A DNA stretch of 64,000 nt from an uncultured Clostridia bacterium (GTDB lineage: Bacteria; Bacillota; Clostridia; Lachnospirales; Anaerotignaceae), in contig CALWGC010000033.1 in the NCBI GenBank assembly GCA_944378105.1, positions 1 to 64,000 on the forward strand. Reading direction: 5' to 3'. The translations under genes and the position numbers were made by a program. Positions 43,901-51,537 of the stretch are shown in pieces. Below the pieces are notes generated by a model, which was given only the letters and a program-made list of their open reading frames with translations, was not told where the DNA came from and did no database searches. The stretch's first letter is position 1, and each line of letters starts with the position of its first letter.

Positions 43901-44334
43901 CAGAGCGGCTTTCCGTTGCGGATGTGGAGCGGATGCTGGAAAAAGAAATGACCATGAGTGGGCTGGTGCTGGATGACGAGGCGGTGATTCGGGCCATGGA
44001 TGGCACCTTTGAACAGGAATCGGCCATACTGCCGGTGGGGTACAAAAAAGACGGTACGCCGTCGGCCAAAGCCTCCCTGGCCTCGGTGGAAACCTATGGT
44101 CTGTTGCAGCAATATGCCGTCACACTGGCGGCCCAGACGGCAAAACGGATTCAGCAGGGGGAAATTGCCGTGCGGCCCACCCAAAACGGCGGACAGTTGC
44201 CCTGCGATTATTGTGAGTTTTTATCCATCTGTGGATATGAAAAAGGTGTGACGCCCAAAAACATTTTGCCGGCTTTGACCAAAGAAGAAGTCATCCAAAA
44301 AATGGCACAGGCTGTGGAACAAAAGGAAGAATAA
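40966..44334 (+). CDS. addB: ATP-dependent helicase/nuclease subunit B
   Basis: 1,122 residues, normal for clostridial AddB. Walker A is GRSGSGKT (8-15). The middle region is UvrD-like, with VGTVERSRLPHTKVLFVLGANDGLLP. The C-terminal nuclease domain has VKIVDYKTGKKEF. An iron-sulfur cluster is formed by the Cys in ISCPYRYFL and the three in CDYCEFLSIC. With AddA it resects double-strand breaks for RecA. The usual partner gene addA does not follow. The next gene is convergent and unrelated. A TATAAT at 40929-40934 and AGGAGGTAGG precede it. Confidence 0.94.
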   Translation: MALQFFLGRSGSGKTYAMHQALAQAQRKGQKAVYLVPEQFSLQAEKELIAKTDGGGIFSVKVLTFDRLAHTVFSHVGAPKSRPLDEVSRAMALRKVVGELAPQLCYYQKAVGKQGFLDQLLDTVGEFFRYQLTPAQLLRTAEAAGEDLPLQEKLRDLAAIYEGYCRYLQEGYLSGEETLDLLYDLLEQAAFLTGSVFYVDGFYGFTPQEEQILQKLLALDFEVVVSLTMDPRAAGETVLPSDLFFEPKETYQTLCRLAKEVGAKIEKPRFFTQDYRHQTKALCHLEQSFGAYGVPPQEADGALRFWSGANGFEEAERTALRILELVQEKGYRYRDVAVVAADLDRYALPLERVFTQCQIPYFLDRKKKITDTILAVAVLGIFRVVRFGFRFDDVFGLLKTGLTTFPREEVEQMENYCLRYGIKGWKWQKPWSLGLTEEGMEERYVALNRMRQQVVDFFAPLTERGKKKKAGVALWNEAFLDVLDRMGLSERLQAQETAFLEQKDQAAAYELRQSHQMVLTVLSALESVAGADEMTLEAYAALLESGLSVGKLAIIPPSVDCVTVGTVERSRLPHTKVLFVLGANDGLLPLAGAQGGIFTARERDLLEEKQLRLSHNGQRAAFEENYQIYQTLTKSEEQLVVSFSRSDLSGKALTPSVVVQQLRTLFPAVPLEEETLPDAYFYSPALTFGHLGQGLLEGDRVWQKAQEKLEAQAAFQSQMALFLAGEKAVETENRLEKETTQKAFGKTLFSSISRLERFISCPYRYFLTDTLGAKKRQEYGLANPDLGLLFHGVLEEFASTLKKEGKNWADLTEEEVKRRTEAAVERQAPLVGSEILLSTGSMQYLLKRLCRISCRAIWILSRHLQAGQFRPYAFELTFGAQGVLPPIVVELGEGRRLVLNGQIDRVDLWEQQGTTYVKIVDYKTGKKEFRLQELYYGLQLQLLIYLDALLAVGKGTLGEKLLPGGVFYFRVQDPMVKATERLSVADVERMLEKEMTMSGLVLDDEAVIRAMDGTFEQESAILPVGYKKDGTPSAKASLASVETYGLLQQYAVTLAAQTAKRIQQGEIAVRPTQNGGQLPCDYCEFLSICGYEKGVTPKNILPALTKEEVIQKMAQAVEQKEE

Positions 44335-44380
44335 AAAGCGCGAAAAGTCATTTTTCAAGAAGAAGCCTTGGTTTTTCGGA

Positions 44381-44430
44381 AAAAACGGCTGACATCCTTT
44401 TTTGATGGAAGGATGTCAGCCGTTTGCGTT
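44381..44430. terminator. Bidirectional terminator after addB
   Basis: CGGCTGACATCC and GGATGTCAGCCG form a 12-bp perfect stem around a 13-nt loop, with A/T tracts on each side. The surrounding bases (AAGAAG ... TTTGCGTTTTCT) faintly resemble the dispersed repeat copies A and B. Confidence 0.85.
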
Positions 44431-44457
44431 TTCTGGCTGTACCAAGACAGCGTTTTT

Positions 44458-44733
44458 TTATCTGCGAAAAAGAAATAACAAAAACACCACATGCAGCACC
44501 AGCGATAGTGCAAAAATGATATAAAACGCTGGTTTTCTCGTTTTGTGGTGGCAAAGGCGCATTCCAAGAAAGCCTCCCACCGCGCCGCCTAAAAGCGAGA
44601 GGATAAATAGCGTACTTTCCGGCACCCGTCTGCGGTCGCGTACCGCCGCCCGTTTATCCCACCACATGACAACCAGCAACAACAAGTTGAGGATGAGATA
44701 ATAGCCAAGTACCACTTTGGTAAAGGTTTGCAT
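44458..44733 (-). CDS. DUF1294-family small membrane protein
   Basis: 91 residues from the ATG at 44733, with about three membrane helices. The DUF1294 signature is visible: WWDKRAAVRDRRRVPESTLF, then LLGGAVGGFLGMRLCHHKTRKPAFY. No function is known for the family. It is the last gene of the shape/division cluster, 2 bp after mgsA, so its transcription comes from upstream. It converges on addB with a strong hairpin between. Confidence 0.88.
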   Translation of the reverse strand: MQTFTKVVLGYYLILNLLLLVVMWWDKRAAVRDRRRVPESTLFILSLLGGAVGGFLGMRLCHHKTRKPAFYIIFALSLVLHVVFLLFLFRR

Positions 44734-44735
44734 GT

Positions 44736-45131
44736 TTATTTCACCACATTTCTCCAATCCAAGTCGCCGCGGTCCAAGGCCAAAAGCAAGATTTCGGCGG
44801 TGGCCAGGTTGCTGGCCAGAGGGATATTGTGGACATCGCAAAGACGCAGGATGCTGTTGATGTTTGGTTCATAGCTTTTGGAGGCCACAGGGTCCCGCAG
44901 GAAGATCACCAAGTCGATGTCGTTGTTGGCCACTTGGCTACCCAGCTGTTGTTCGCCGCCCAAAGGTCCGGCCAAATATTTGTGGACGGTCAAATTGGCG
45001 GCTGCTTCCACCAGACGCCCGGTGGTGCCGGTGGCAAAGAGCGAGTGTTTGGTCAAAATATGCCGGTAGGCAATGCAAAGGTTTTCCATTAATTTTTTCT
45101 TGTTATCGTGTGCAATCAAAGCGATATTCAC
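44736..45131 (-). CDS. mgsA: Methylglyoxal synthase family protein with altered catalytic residues
   Basis: 131 residues. The fold signatures of methylglyoxal synthase are present: IALIAHDNKK (H8), phosphate loop ATGTTGR (33-39), GPLGG (55-59) and LRLCDVHNIPLASN. However, the catalytic Asp of GGDQQ is Glu (E60), and the His and Asp of the PHxPD segment are Tyr and Asn (SYEPN). The normal reaction is dihydroxyacetone phosphate to methylglyoxal plus phosphate. With these changes, activity or substrate may differ. It lies 2 bp after rodA in the cluster. Confidence 0.82.
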   Translation of the reverse strand: MNIALIAHDNKKKLMENLCIAYRHILTKHSLFATGTTGRLVEAAANLTVHKYLAGPLGGEQQLGSQVANNDIDLVIFLRDPVASKSYEPNINSILRLCDVHNIPLASNLATAEILLLALDRGDLDWRNVVK

Positions 45132-45133
45132 GG

Positions 45134-46273
45134 TTATACCTCCTCAAAGATGGATTTTGCACGTTTGACGCCGATGTTGAGCACCAGGCCAACGGCTGCC
45201 ATGTTGTTCCACATGGAGCTGCCGCCATAGCTGACAAAAGGCAGTGACATACCGGTGTTTGGAATCAAATTGACGGCAACGCCTGTGTTGACAAAGGCCT
45301 GGAAGGCAAACATGCCGCCAACGCCGGCTGCAATCAGTTGGCTAAAGAGATCCCGGCTGCCAATGGCAATCAAAAGGCAGCGGAAAGCCACCACATATTC
45401 TAACACCAGCACGGCCGTGCAGCCGATGAAGCCGAATTCTTCGCCGATGACAGAAAAAATAAAGTCGTTATGGGGTTCTGGCAAATAGCTTAATTGGTTC
45501 AAGGTGCCCTGGTACAGCCCTTTTCCCATCAGCTGTCCAGAGCCAATGGCGTTGATGGATTTGAAGGTTTGGTAATATTCGTTGGAACCTTCCACCGGCT
45601 GAATAAAGGTTTGGATTCGGCTGATTTGGTGGGGTTTTAAAATTTTATCCACGATCAGTGGATCTTCCCGTACAGCATCCCAGCAGACAAACAGCCCAAT
45701 GGGAATGGCAATGGCAAGACAAATCAGAATATAGCGTTTGTCCAGTCCTGCCACAAACAGCTCAATGACAAGCACGGCGCAAAGGACCAAGCTGGCCGAC
45801 AGGGACGGCTGTTTTTGAATCAGCAATACGGGAATTAGCACGAAAAGGCAAATAAAACCCAGTACAACTATATTATTTATCTGATCCTTGTTTTTGTCAA
45901 TGAGTTTTGCCAGAGAAAAAATCATAATAATTTTGGCAAATTCTGACGGTTGGATGCCCAGGGGGCCAATATAAAGCCAGCGGGTGGCATTATTGACGGT
46001 GCGCCCAAAGAGCAAAACGGCCACCAAAAGGGCCAGCAAAATGCCATAAAAGACCAAATAGTAGCGGGATAAAAACTTATAATTGATGCAGGTGGCCACC
46101 AGCATAATGGGAATCCCCGTCACAAACCAAAGAATCTGGGAATAGTAAGTGGAGGCATCTTCGCCCAGATTGATGTGTGTGGCCGAGCCAATGCAGATGA
46201 TGCCGAAAACCGAAAGCAGGCAGACGGCGCCAATGAGCCAATAATCCAGTTGTTGCAGCAATTTTTTGTTCAT
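45134..46273 (-). CDS. rodA: Rod-shape peptidoglycan glycosyltransferase RodA (SEDS family)
   Basis: 379 residues with about ten membrane helices. SEDS motifs are seen: TRWLYIGPLGIQPSEFAKI, the catalytic-loop region with GKGLYQGTLNQLSYLPEPHNDFIFSVIGEEFG, and the end NTGMSLPFVSYGGSSM. It polymerises lipid II together with PBP2, which is encoded in the same cluster, during lateral wall growth. A hairpin separates it from minE, so it may be expressed at a different level. Confidence 0.93.
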   Translation of the reverse strand: MNKKLLQQLDYWLIGAVCLLSVFGIICIGSATHINLGEDASTYYSQILWFVTGIPIMLVATCINYKFLSRYYLVFYGILLALLVAVLLFGRTVNNATRWLYIGPLGIQPSEFAKIIMIFSLAKLIDKNKDQINNIVVLGFICLFVLIPVLLIQKQPSLSASLVLCAVLVIELFVAGLDKRYILICLAIAIPIGLFVCWDAVREDPLIVDKILKPHQISRIQTFIQPVEGSNEYYQTFKSINAIGSGQLMGKGLYQGTLNQLSYLPEPHNDFIFSVIGEEFGFIGCTAVLVLEYVVAFRCLLIAIGSRDLFSQLIAAGVGGMFAFQAFVNTGVAVNLIPNTGMSLPFVSYGGSSMWNNMAAVGLVLNIGVKRAKSIFEEV

Positions 46274-46290
46274 TTGTTTCTCCTAAAACA

Positions 46291-46318
46291 ACAGGCTTCG
46301 TCCTATCACGAAGCCTGT
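46291..46318 (-). terminator. Hairpin/partial terminator between minE and rodA
   Basis: ACAGGCTTCGT and ACGAAGCCTGT form a perfect 11-bp stem, followed on the minus strand by TGTTTTAGG. A second hairpin GTTTGCC-GCAAA-GGCAAAC (46349-46367) directly follows minE. The short T-run suggests partial termination. Confidence 0.7.
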
Positions 46319-46368
46319 CGCAATTGTTCCATGTGTCAGTCCGGTTTTGTTTGCCGCAAAGGCAAACA

Positions 46369-46665
46369 TCAGTCTTCTTTTGGTGCGCTGCGGTGCATGC
46401 TTTTGATGGGGATGTTGGCATAGAGCACCGGCACAGTACCGTTATGATCTTCGTTTTCTGTCTGTGTAATGTTGATGTCCAATTCTTCTTCGTCAATTTC
46501 CATATAGTTGGAAATGACTTTGATGATGTCGCCTTTGAGCATTTCCAATACCTGAGACGAGCAATCCACCCGATCATGTACCAGCACCAGTTTCAGACGG
46601 TCTTTGGCCACAGAGCCAGAAGCAGGCTCTTTTTTCTTAAAAAAGCCGAAAATATCAAATGCCAT
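46369..46665 (-). CDS. minE: Cell division topological specificity factor MinE
   Basis: 98 residues. The N-terminal membrane-targeting helix and beta strand that contacts MinD include FFKKKEPASGSVAKDRLKLVLVHDR. The topological domain contains DIIKVISNYMEIDEEELDINI. It stimulates the MinD ATPase to drive Min dynamics. The gene directly follows minD, 20 bp downstream. Presence of MinE, rather than only DivIVA/MinJ, suggests an oscillating Min system in this organism. Confidence 0.93.
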   Translation of the reverse strand: MAFDIFGFFKKKEPASGSVAKDRLKLVLVHDRVDCSSQVLEMLKGDIIKVISNYMEIDEEELDINITQTENEDHNGTVPVLYANIPIKSMHRSAPKED

Positions 46666-46685
46666 AATTGGGGTCCTCCTTTGGT

Positions 46686-47483
46686 TTAGCTGCGACGGAA
46701 GAATTTTTTCAGTTTATCCATGAATGTTTCTTCCGTTTCCAGATTCATCAAAGGCACATCTTCGCCCATGATCCGGCGGGTAATATTGCGGTAAGCTTGT
46801 CCGGCTTTGGAGTTTTCGTCGGTGACGGCCGGCTCGCCTTTGTTGGTGGTGATGACGATGCTTTCATCGTCTGGCACAACGCCCAAAATGTCTACGGCCA
46901 AAATTTCTGTCACATCTTCAATGCTCATCATTTCGCCTTTTTTCACCATGTCAATGCGCAGGCGGTTTAAAATCAGGCTGGGGTTTGGCAGTTCGTTTGC
47001 TTCCAAAAGCCCAATGATGCGGTCGGCATCGCGCACGGCAGAAACTTCTGGCGTGGTGACAACCAAGGCGCGGTCGGCGCCTGCAATGGCGTTTTTAAAG
47101 CCCTGTTCAATGCCGGCGGGGCAGTCGATGATGATATAGTCAAAGCCTTCGTCTTTGAGGCTTTGGCAGAGTTTTTGCATCTGTTCTGGCGAAACGGCGT
47201 CTTTGTCTCTGGTTTGTGCCGCAGGCAGCAAGAAAAGCCCGGCATAGCGTTTGTCTTTGATGAGGGCGCTTTTTAATTTGCAGTTGCCCTCTACCACATC
47301 CACCAGGTCATAGACGATGCGGTTTTCTAACCCCATCACCACATCCAAGTTTCTTAAGCCGATATCGGCATCCACCAATGCTACTTTTTTGCCGCTGATG
47401 GCAAGGCCGCAGCCCAGGTTGGCGGAGGTGGTGGTTTTGCCCACGCCGCCTTTGCCGCTGGTTATTACAATCACTTCACCCAT
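46686..47483 (-). CDS. minD: Septum site-determining ATPase MinD
   Basis: 265 residues. The deviant Walker A is GKGGVGKTT (K11, K16), the switch regions LVDADIGLRNLDVVMG and YIIIDCPAGIEQGF, and the C-terminal amphipathic membrane-targeting helix ETFMDKLKKFFRR. It binds the membrane as an ATP dimer and recruits MinC. It lies 124 bp after minC; the gap is AT-rich and may hold a weak promoter (ATGCAA, 17 nt, TATAGT). Confidence 0.96.
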   Translation of the reverse strand: MGEVIVITSGKGGVGKTTTSANLGCGLAISGKKVALVDADIGLRNLDVVMGLENRIVYDLVDVVEGNCKLKSALIKDKRYAGLFLLPAAQTRDKDAVSPEQMQKLCQSLKDEGFDYIIIDCPAGIEQGFKNAIAGADRALVVTTPEVSAVRDADRIIGLLEANELPNPSLILNRLRIDMVKKGEMMSIEDVTEILAVDILGVVPDDESIVITTNKGEPAVTDENSKAGQAYRNITRRIMGEDVPLMNLETEETFMDKLKKFFRRS

Positions 47484-47607
47484 GTGTCTTTATCCTCCCG
47501 ACTATGTGAAATTACAACGTATCTTCTGTTTGTTACTACTATATCAAAAATATGACTCTTTTGCATTATTTTTTTTGAGCAAAATAGGAAAAGAATCGAC
47601 AAAGGCC

Positions 47608-48150
47608 TCATTCAAAGGCGGAAACATAGACAATGCCGTCTTCTACATAGGCATATTCTGGGTTTTTGAGGGACTTGCTCCGTTCCCCATCGGGGAAACG
47701 GGTGATCAGTTCCCCAATGCGCAACTGAATGGGGTTCATGTTTAAGGCAAAGACATAGGCCTCTGGCTCGCCCAGGCAGCCGGCATGGGCAATGCCTTTC
47801 AATGCGCCCAAAACCAAGATATTGCCGGTGGCTTTCACTTGGGCGCCGGGATTGACGTCGCCCAGGATGACGATGGTGCCGTCATATTCCAAGGACATGC
47901 CGCTGCGCAAATTGCCTTTATGGAAATAGGCCATGTGTTCTTTGCAAAAGGCGTTTAAGGCGCGGCCTTCCACGTCGGTTTCTTCTGTGGCTTCGGGTGC
48001 GGCTTCCTCTTCGGCCTTGGCCTCGGCCTCTTCAATGATGGTTTCCATCAAGGCGCCTGTTTGGGTCAAGCCGATTTCCGGTGCTTCTTCCGTTTCGGTA
48101 ACGGGGGATGTGCGGGGCGTTTGATACGGGTCCTGTTCAAAGGTAATCAT
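47608..48150 (-). CDS. minC: MinC-like septum inhibitor without the canonical N-terminal domain
   Basis: 180 residues. Only the C-terminal beta-helix domain of MinC is recognisable (about 80-155: GMSLEYDGTIVILGDVNPGAQVKATGNILVLGALKGIAHAG). Before it, about 75 residues are mostly an acidic Glu/Ala/Thr-rich segment (EEAEAKAEEEAAPEATEETD) instead of the FtsZ-inhibiting MinC_N fold of ~100 residues. MinD- and FtsZ-tail-binding surfaces may remain. The start is uncertain: ATG 48150 has AGGAAGG 12 nt away, while ATG 48162 directly abuts it. It heads minCDE within the shape operon. Confidence 0.82.
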   Translation of the reverse strand: MITFEQDPYQTPRTSPVTETEEAPEIGLTQTGALMETIIEEAEAKAEEEAAPEATEETDVEGRALNAFCKEHMAYFHKGNLRSGMSLEYDGTIVILGDVNPGAQVKATGNILVLGALKGIAHAGCLGEPEAYVFALNMNPIQLRIGELITRFPDGERSKSLKNPEYAYVEDGIVYVSAFE

Positions 48151-48176
48151 GGGTATTCTCATCCTTCCTAAAAAAG

Positions 48177-50996
48177 TTATTGTGCCAGCCGGGTATCCAA
48201 ATAGCTGTTTTGTGGTGTATAGTTTAACCCCATATATTCTGCAATGATGTTTTTGCCCACAATGGCGGCCGGAGAGGGGCTGGTTTCCCCAAAGGGAACC
48301 ATCACCGTTACGGCAATGAGTGGATCGTCATAGGGGGCAAAGCCCACAAACCAAGTGTGGGAGCTGCGGGTCAGGCTTTCTTGGGCGGTACCGCTTTTGG
48401 CGGCAACTGCAATGGGAAAGTCTTGAAAGACCGTGCGCAGCGTGCCTTGTGTGCCGGTGGTTACTTGCAGCATCCCGTCATAAACGGCCTGCAAGTTTTC
48501 TGGATCAAAGTTTGCCTGGTTTTGTACCACTGGCTCTTCATCCAAAACCGTGGCGCCGTCGGCCGTTTCCACTTTGGAGACGATGGTTTCTTGATAGAGG
48601 GTACCGCCGTTGGCCAAGGTGGAGATATAACGGTTCATGTGGGCCGGCGAGAAGTTATTGACCGACTGCCCGATGGCGGCCCGGATGGTGTCGCCGTCGG
48701 TCCAGCGGGTTTGGCTGGTGGTGGCTTCCGGGTTTTGCCATTTGATGGTCTGTTCTTTGTATAAAGGCGAAGCCATGTTGGGTTCGCTTTCGCCAATTTC
48801 GATGCCGGTGGGGCGATCGAGGCCAAACATGGCCATATATTCGTCTAAGGTGGCGATGCTTTTTTCGGTGGTGCCTTCGGTTTGGTTGCCCATGCGGTAG
48901 GCCAGTTCGTAGAAGAAATAGTTACAGCTGACTTCCAGGGCCTTTCTCACATCCACGTTTTGATGGCTGCCGCCGCTGGTGGCAATCCAGCACTTGGCAT
49001 AGGGGGTACCGGCTTTGGTGAAGGTGCCTTCGTCATAGATGATGGTGGAAGGCGAGATGGCGCCGGTTTCTAACCCTGCCATGGCAATGGCCATCTTTAA
49101 GGTGGAACCGGGCGCTTTCTTTTGGGAAAGAGGACGGTTCACCAAAGGGGTGGAGGGGTGTTGCAGCAAGAAATTATAGTAATCGTTATCGAAGGTATTG
49201 ACCAGACGATTGTTGTCATAGGAAGGATAGGTGACCAGGGCCAGATATTCTCCCGTATGCACATCGTTGATGACGACGGAGCCGGAGCAAGGGTCCAAAT
49301 CCGTGTCGGCCGGCGTCAATTGTCCTTCTTCCAACATCCGGATGACGACGGAAAGGGGAGAGAGACTGCCGGCGCGAAGAGAAGATAAGTCTTCTTCGCT
49401 GGGGGTGATTTTTCCCTGTTCCACCAAAAGTTCAATCATTTCTCTGGAAGAGAGCAGATTGTTGTTGATGGCATTGATGAGCACTTCTTTGCCGTTTTCC
49501 AATGCGTCCTCGTCGGAAAGGGAGAAGGAAGGGTATTGGGCACGGATTAGATCGCCGGCTGTTTTTTGCACGCCATCGGTGGCAGAAAGCAGCTGTGGCA
49601 GGGAAATGGTGCCGCAGTTGACCAAGGAAGCGAAAAACTCTTTGAGGGTGATGGGCATATCCTTTAAGGAGGTAGCCTGTAACTTGCTGATAAGCACATC
49701 GGTCAAAGCGTCTTCCAGGTATTCATAGGCGGCAATTTGCAAATTTTTATCGATGGTCAAAAACACATTGTCGCCGGAGATGGGGGCAATGGTTTCGATG
49801 GTGCGAATGCGGCGGCCGGAGGAATCCACTTCCACCAACATTTCTCCGTCTTCGCCGTTTAATTCCAATTCAAAGATGCTTTCGATGCCGCTTTTGCCCA
49901 CAATGTCGCTGGTGGTGTAGCCATATTCTTTGAGGCGGCTATATTCGTTGTCGTCGATTTTTCGGATATAGCCCAGAATATGGGAGAAGTATTTCCCGCC
50001 AGGATAGGTGCGCAGGGAAGAGGTATCGATGTTGACGCCAGGGTAATTTTCATTGTTTTCTTCCACGGCGGCAATGGTTTGGCTATTGATGTTAAGGGCC
50101 ACGGTGACCGGTTCATATTTTCTCCAACGGTTGAGGTAGAGAGAATAGCGGATGGTTGCCATGTCCCGCTTTATTGGCTCGCTTAAGCAAGGGGGAATGT
50201 CAAACAAGTCGTATAAGTAGTTCATGGAAGCCGTTGCATCATAAGAAAGCTCTTCGTCCTCCATTTCCACGCTTTCTTTCCAGTCCAGCTCCTTGGTTTC
50301 GTTGCCGTCGTAAAGAAAGGTATAGGGCTGGGAGGTGGAGATGGGCAATTCGTCGGAGAGGGTTTCTCCGTTTTCCTCCAACAGATGGATGAGGGAGAGA
50401 AGCATCAAATTTTTGTCGCTCAGCGATAAAGAAAGGCTGATGGCCTGACGCATTTCACTTTCAGAAAGAGCTTGGGCCGTTTCGGTGGCCGTCATCAGAT
50501 TGGTTTTCAAATAGTTCAGCCATTCTTCGGCTGTCCATTTTTTCATTTTCCGGTCTGCCCCTTGTTCCAAAAGCCATGCCTCTTGTTCTTCTTCGGAAGA
50601 AAAAGTGAAGGCATAGGGGGCCGAGGTGGTGATGGGCAAGGTATCGACGAGGGCCCCTGGCGTTTGGGCGTAGTCTTGCACCAGTTCCACAATCATCCGC
50701 GCCCGTTCTTCTTCGGAAAAGGAGACGGTGATGCTGTCGTCCAGTTTTAAAGAATAGGCCACTTGGTTGGTGGCCAAGGGCCGGCCATAGCGGTCGTAAA
50801 TCATGCCGCGGGAGGCAGGAATGGTCAAATCCTGCATGATGCTGGCCGTCAGACTTTGCTGATATTCTTCCCCGTGGATGATCTGCAAATAAAATAGTTT
50901 ACAAACCACGGCGAAAAACAGCACAAAAATGCCGGCCATCATAATGAAGATACGGCTTTTGATAAATTCTAAAAATCGTTCCAAATAGCTTTTCAT
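48177..50996 (-). CDS. mrdA: Penicillin-binding protein 2 (elongasome transpeptidase)
   Basis: 939 residues. A short cytoplasmic tail and membrane helix (about 10-35) lead to the PBP dimer domain (ASRGMIYDRYGRPLATN) and the transpeptidase with SxxK in APGSTLKMAIA, SxN in SCNYFF and KSG in AKSGTAQE. It is much longer than E. coli PBP2 because of acidic insertions in the N-terminal half, usual in clostridial homologs. The start at 50996 follows TTGGAGGAACC. It cross-links wall made by RodA during elongation. Confidence 0.93.
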   Translation of the reverse strand: MKSYLERFLEFIKSRIFIMMAGIFVLFFAVVCKLFYLQIIHGEEYQQSLTASIMQDLTIPASRGMIYDRYGRPLATNQVAYSLKLDDSITVSFSEEERARMIVELVQDYAQTPGALVDTLPITTSAPYAFTFSSEEEQEAWLLEQGADRKMKKWTAEEWLNYLKTNLMTATETAQALSESEMRQAISLSLSLSDKNLMLLSLIHLLEENGETLSDELPISTSQPYTFLYDGNETKELDWKESVEMEDEELSYDATASMNYLYDLFDIPPCLSEPIKRDMATIRYSLYLNRWRKYEPVTVALNINSQTIAAVEENNENYPGVNIDTSSLRTYPGGKYFSHILGYIRKIDDNEYSRLKEYGYTTSDIVGKSGIESIFELELNGEDGEMLVEVDSSGRRIRTIETIAPISGDNVFLTIDKNLQIAAYEYLEDALTDVLISKLQATSLKDMPITLKEFFASLVNCGTISLPQLLSATDGVQKTAGDLIRAQYPSFSLSDEDALENGKEVLINAINNNLLSSREMIELLVEQGKITPSEEDLSSLRAGSLSPLSVVIRMLEEGQLTPADTDLDPCSGSVVINDVHTGEYLALVTYPSYDNNRLVNTFDNDYYNFLLQHPSTPLVNRPLSQKKAPGSTLKMAIAMAGLETGAISPSTIIYDEGTFTKAGTPYAKCWIATSGGSHQNVDVRKALEVSCNYFFYELAYRMGNQTEGTTEKSIATLDEYMAMFGLDRPTGIEIGESEPNMASPLYKEQTIKWQNPEATTSQTRWTDGDTIRAAIGQSVNNFSPAHMNRYISTLANGGTLYQETIVSKVETADGATVLDEEPVVQNQANFDPENLQAVYDGMLQVTTGTQGTLRTVFQDFPIAVAAKSGTAQESLTRSSHTWFVGFAPYDDPLIAVTVMVPFGETSPSPAAIVGKNIIAEYMGLNYTPQNSYLDTRLAQ

Positions 50997-51012
50997 GGTT
51001 CCTCCAAGCAAA

Positions 51013-51537
51013 TCATTTTATGCTGAAAAGCCTGCGTTTGAATTTCTCTTTTTCTTCGGTTGCGCTGTTGACCGAGAACAAAATACGGTAAATGACCACC
51101 GTGCAGACGGTGTTATAGACCATTTCCGGCAGTATGATATGAGATAAAAAGTACAGGTAATTCAAATGGCCGCGAAACAAGACGCTGGTGAAAAAGATGC
51201 TGCTTTCATAGCAGAAGGTGGCCAAAAAGGTCAAAAGCATGGGCATCAGATAGTTTTCCCGGTAAAAGCCCTTGTTGAACTTTCCGGCGATATAGCCGGT
51301 GACCAAGCCCAAAAAGGCATAATAGCCGATGGAAGAGCCAAAAAAGAGGTCTTGTAGCAGTCCGGCAAAAAGGCCGACGGCGGCCCCTTCTGTGCTGCCC
51401 CGCAATAGCGCCATGGATAAGATGATAATGAGCGCCGTATTGGGCACGATGCCGATGATGGCGATGTGCTGCAAGACGGTGCTTTGTAAAATCAAGTTGA
51501 GAAAAAGCACAATGGCAAGGGTAATCACACGTCTCAA
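51013..51537 (-). CDS. mreD: Rod shape-determining protein MreD
   Basis: 174 residues with five to six membrane helices. Family segments include LNLILQSTVLQHIAIIGIVPNTALI and GLLQDLFFGSSIGYYAFLGLVTGYIAGKF. It is a membrane partner of MreC in the elongasome. ATG overlaps the mreC stop by 4 bp, and mrdA starts 16 bp after its stop. Confidence 0.92.
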   Translation of the reverse strand: MRRVITLAIVLFLNLILQSTVLQHIAIIGIVPNTALIIILSMALLRGSTEGAAVGLFAGLLQDLFFGSSIGYYAFLGLVTGYIAGKFNKGFYRENYLMPMLLTFLATFCYESSIFFTSVLFRGHLNYLYFLSHIILPEMVYNTVCTVVIYRILFSVNSATEEKEKFKRRLFSIK

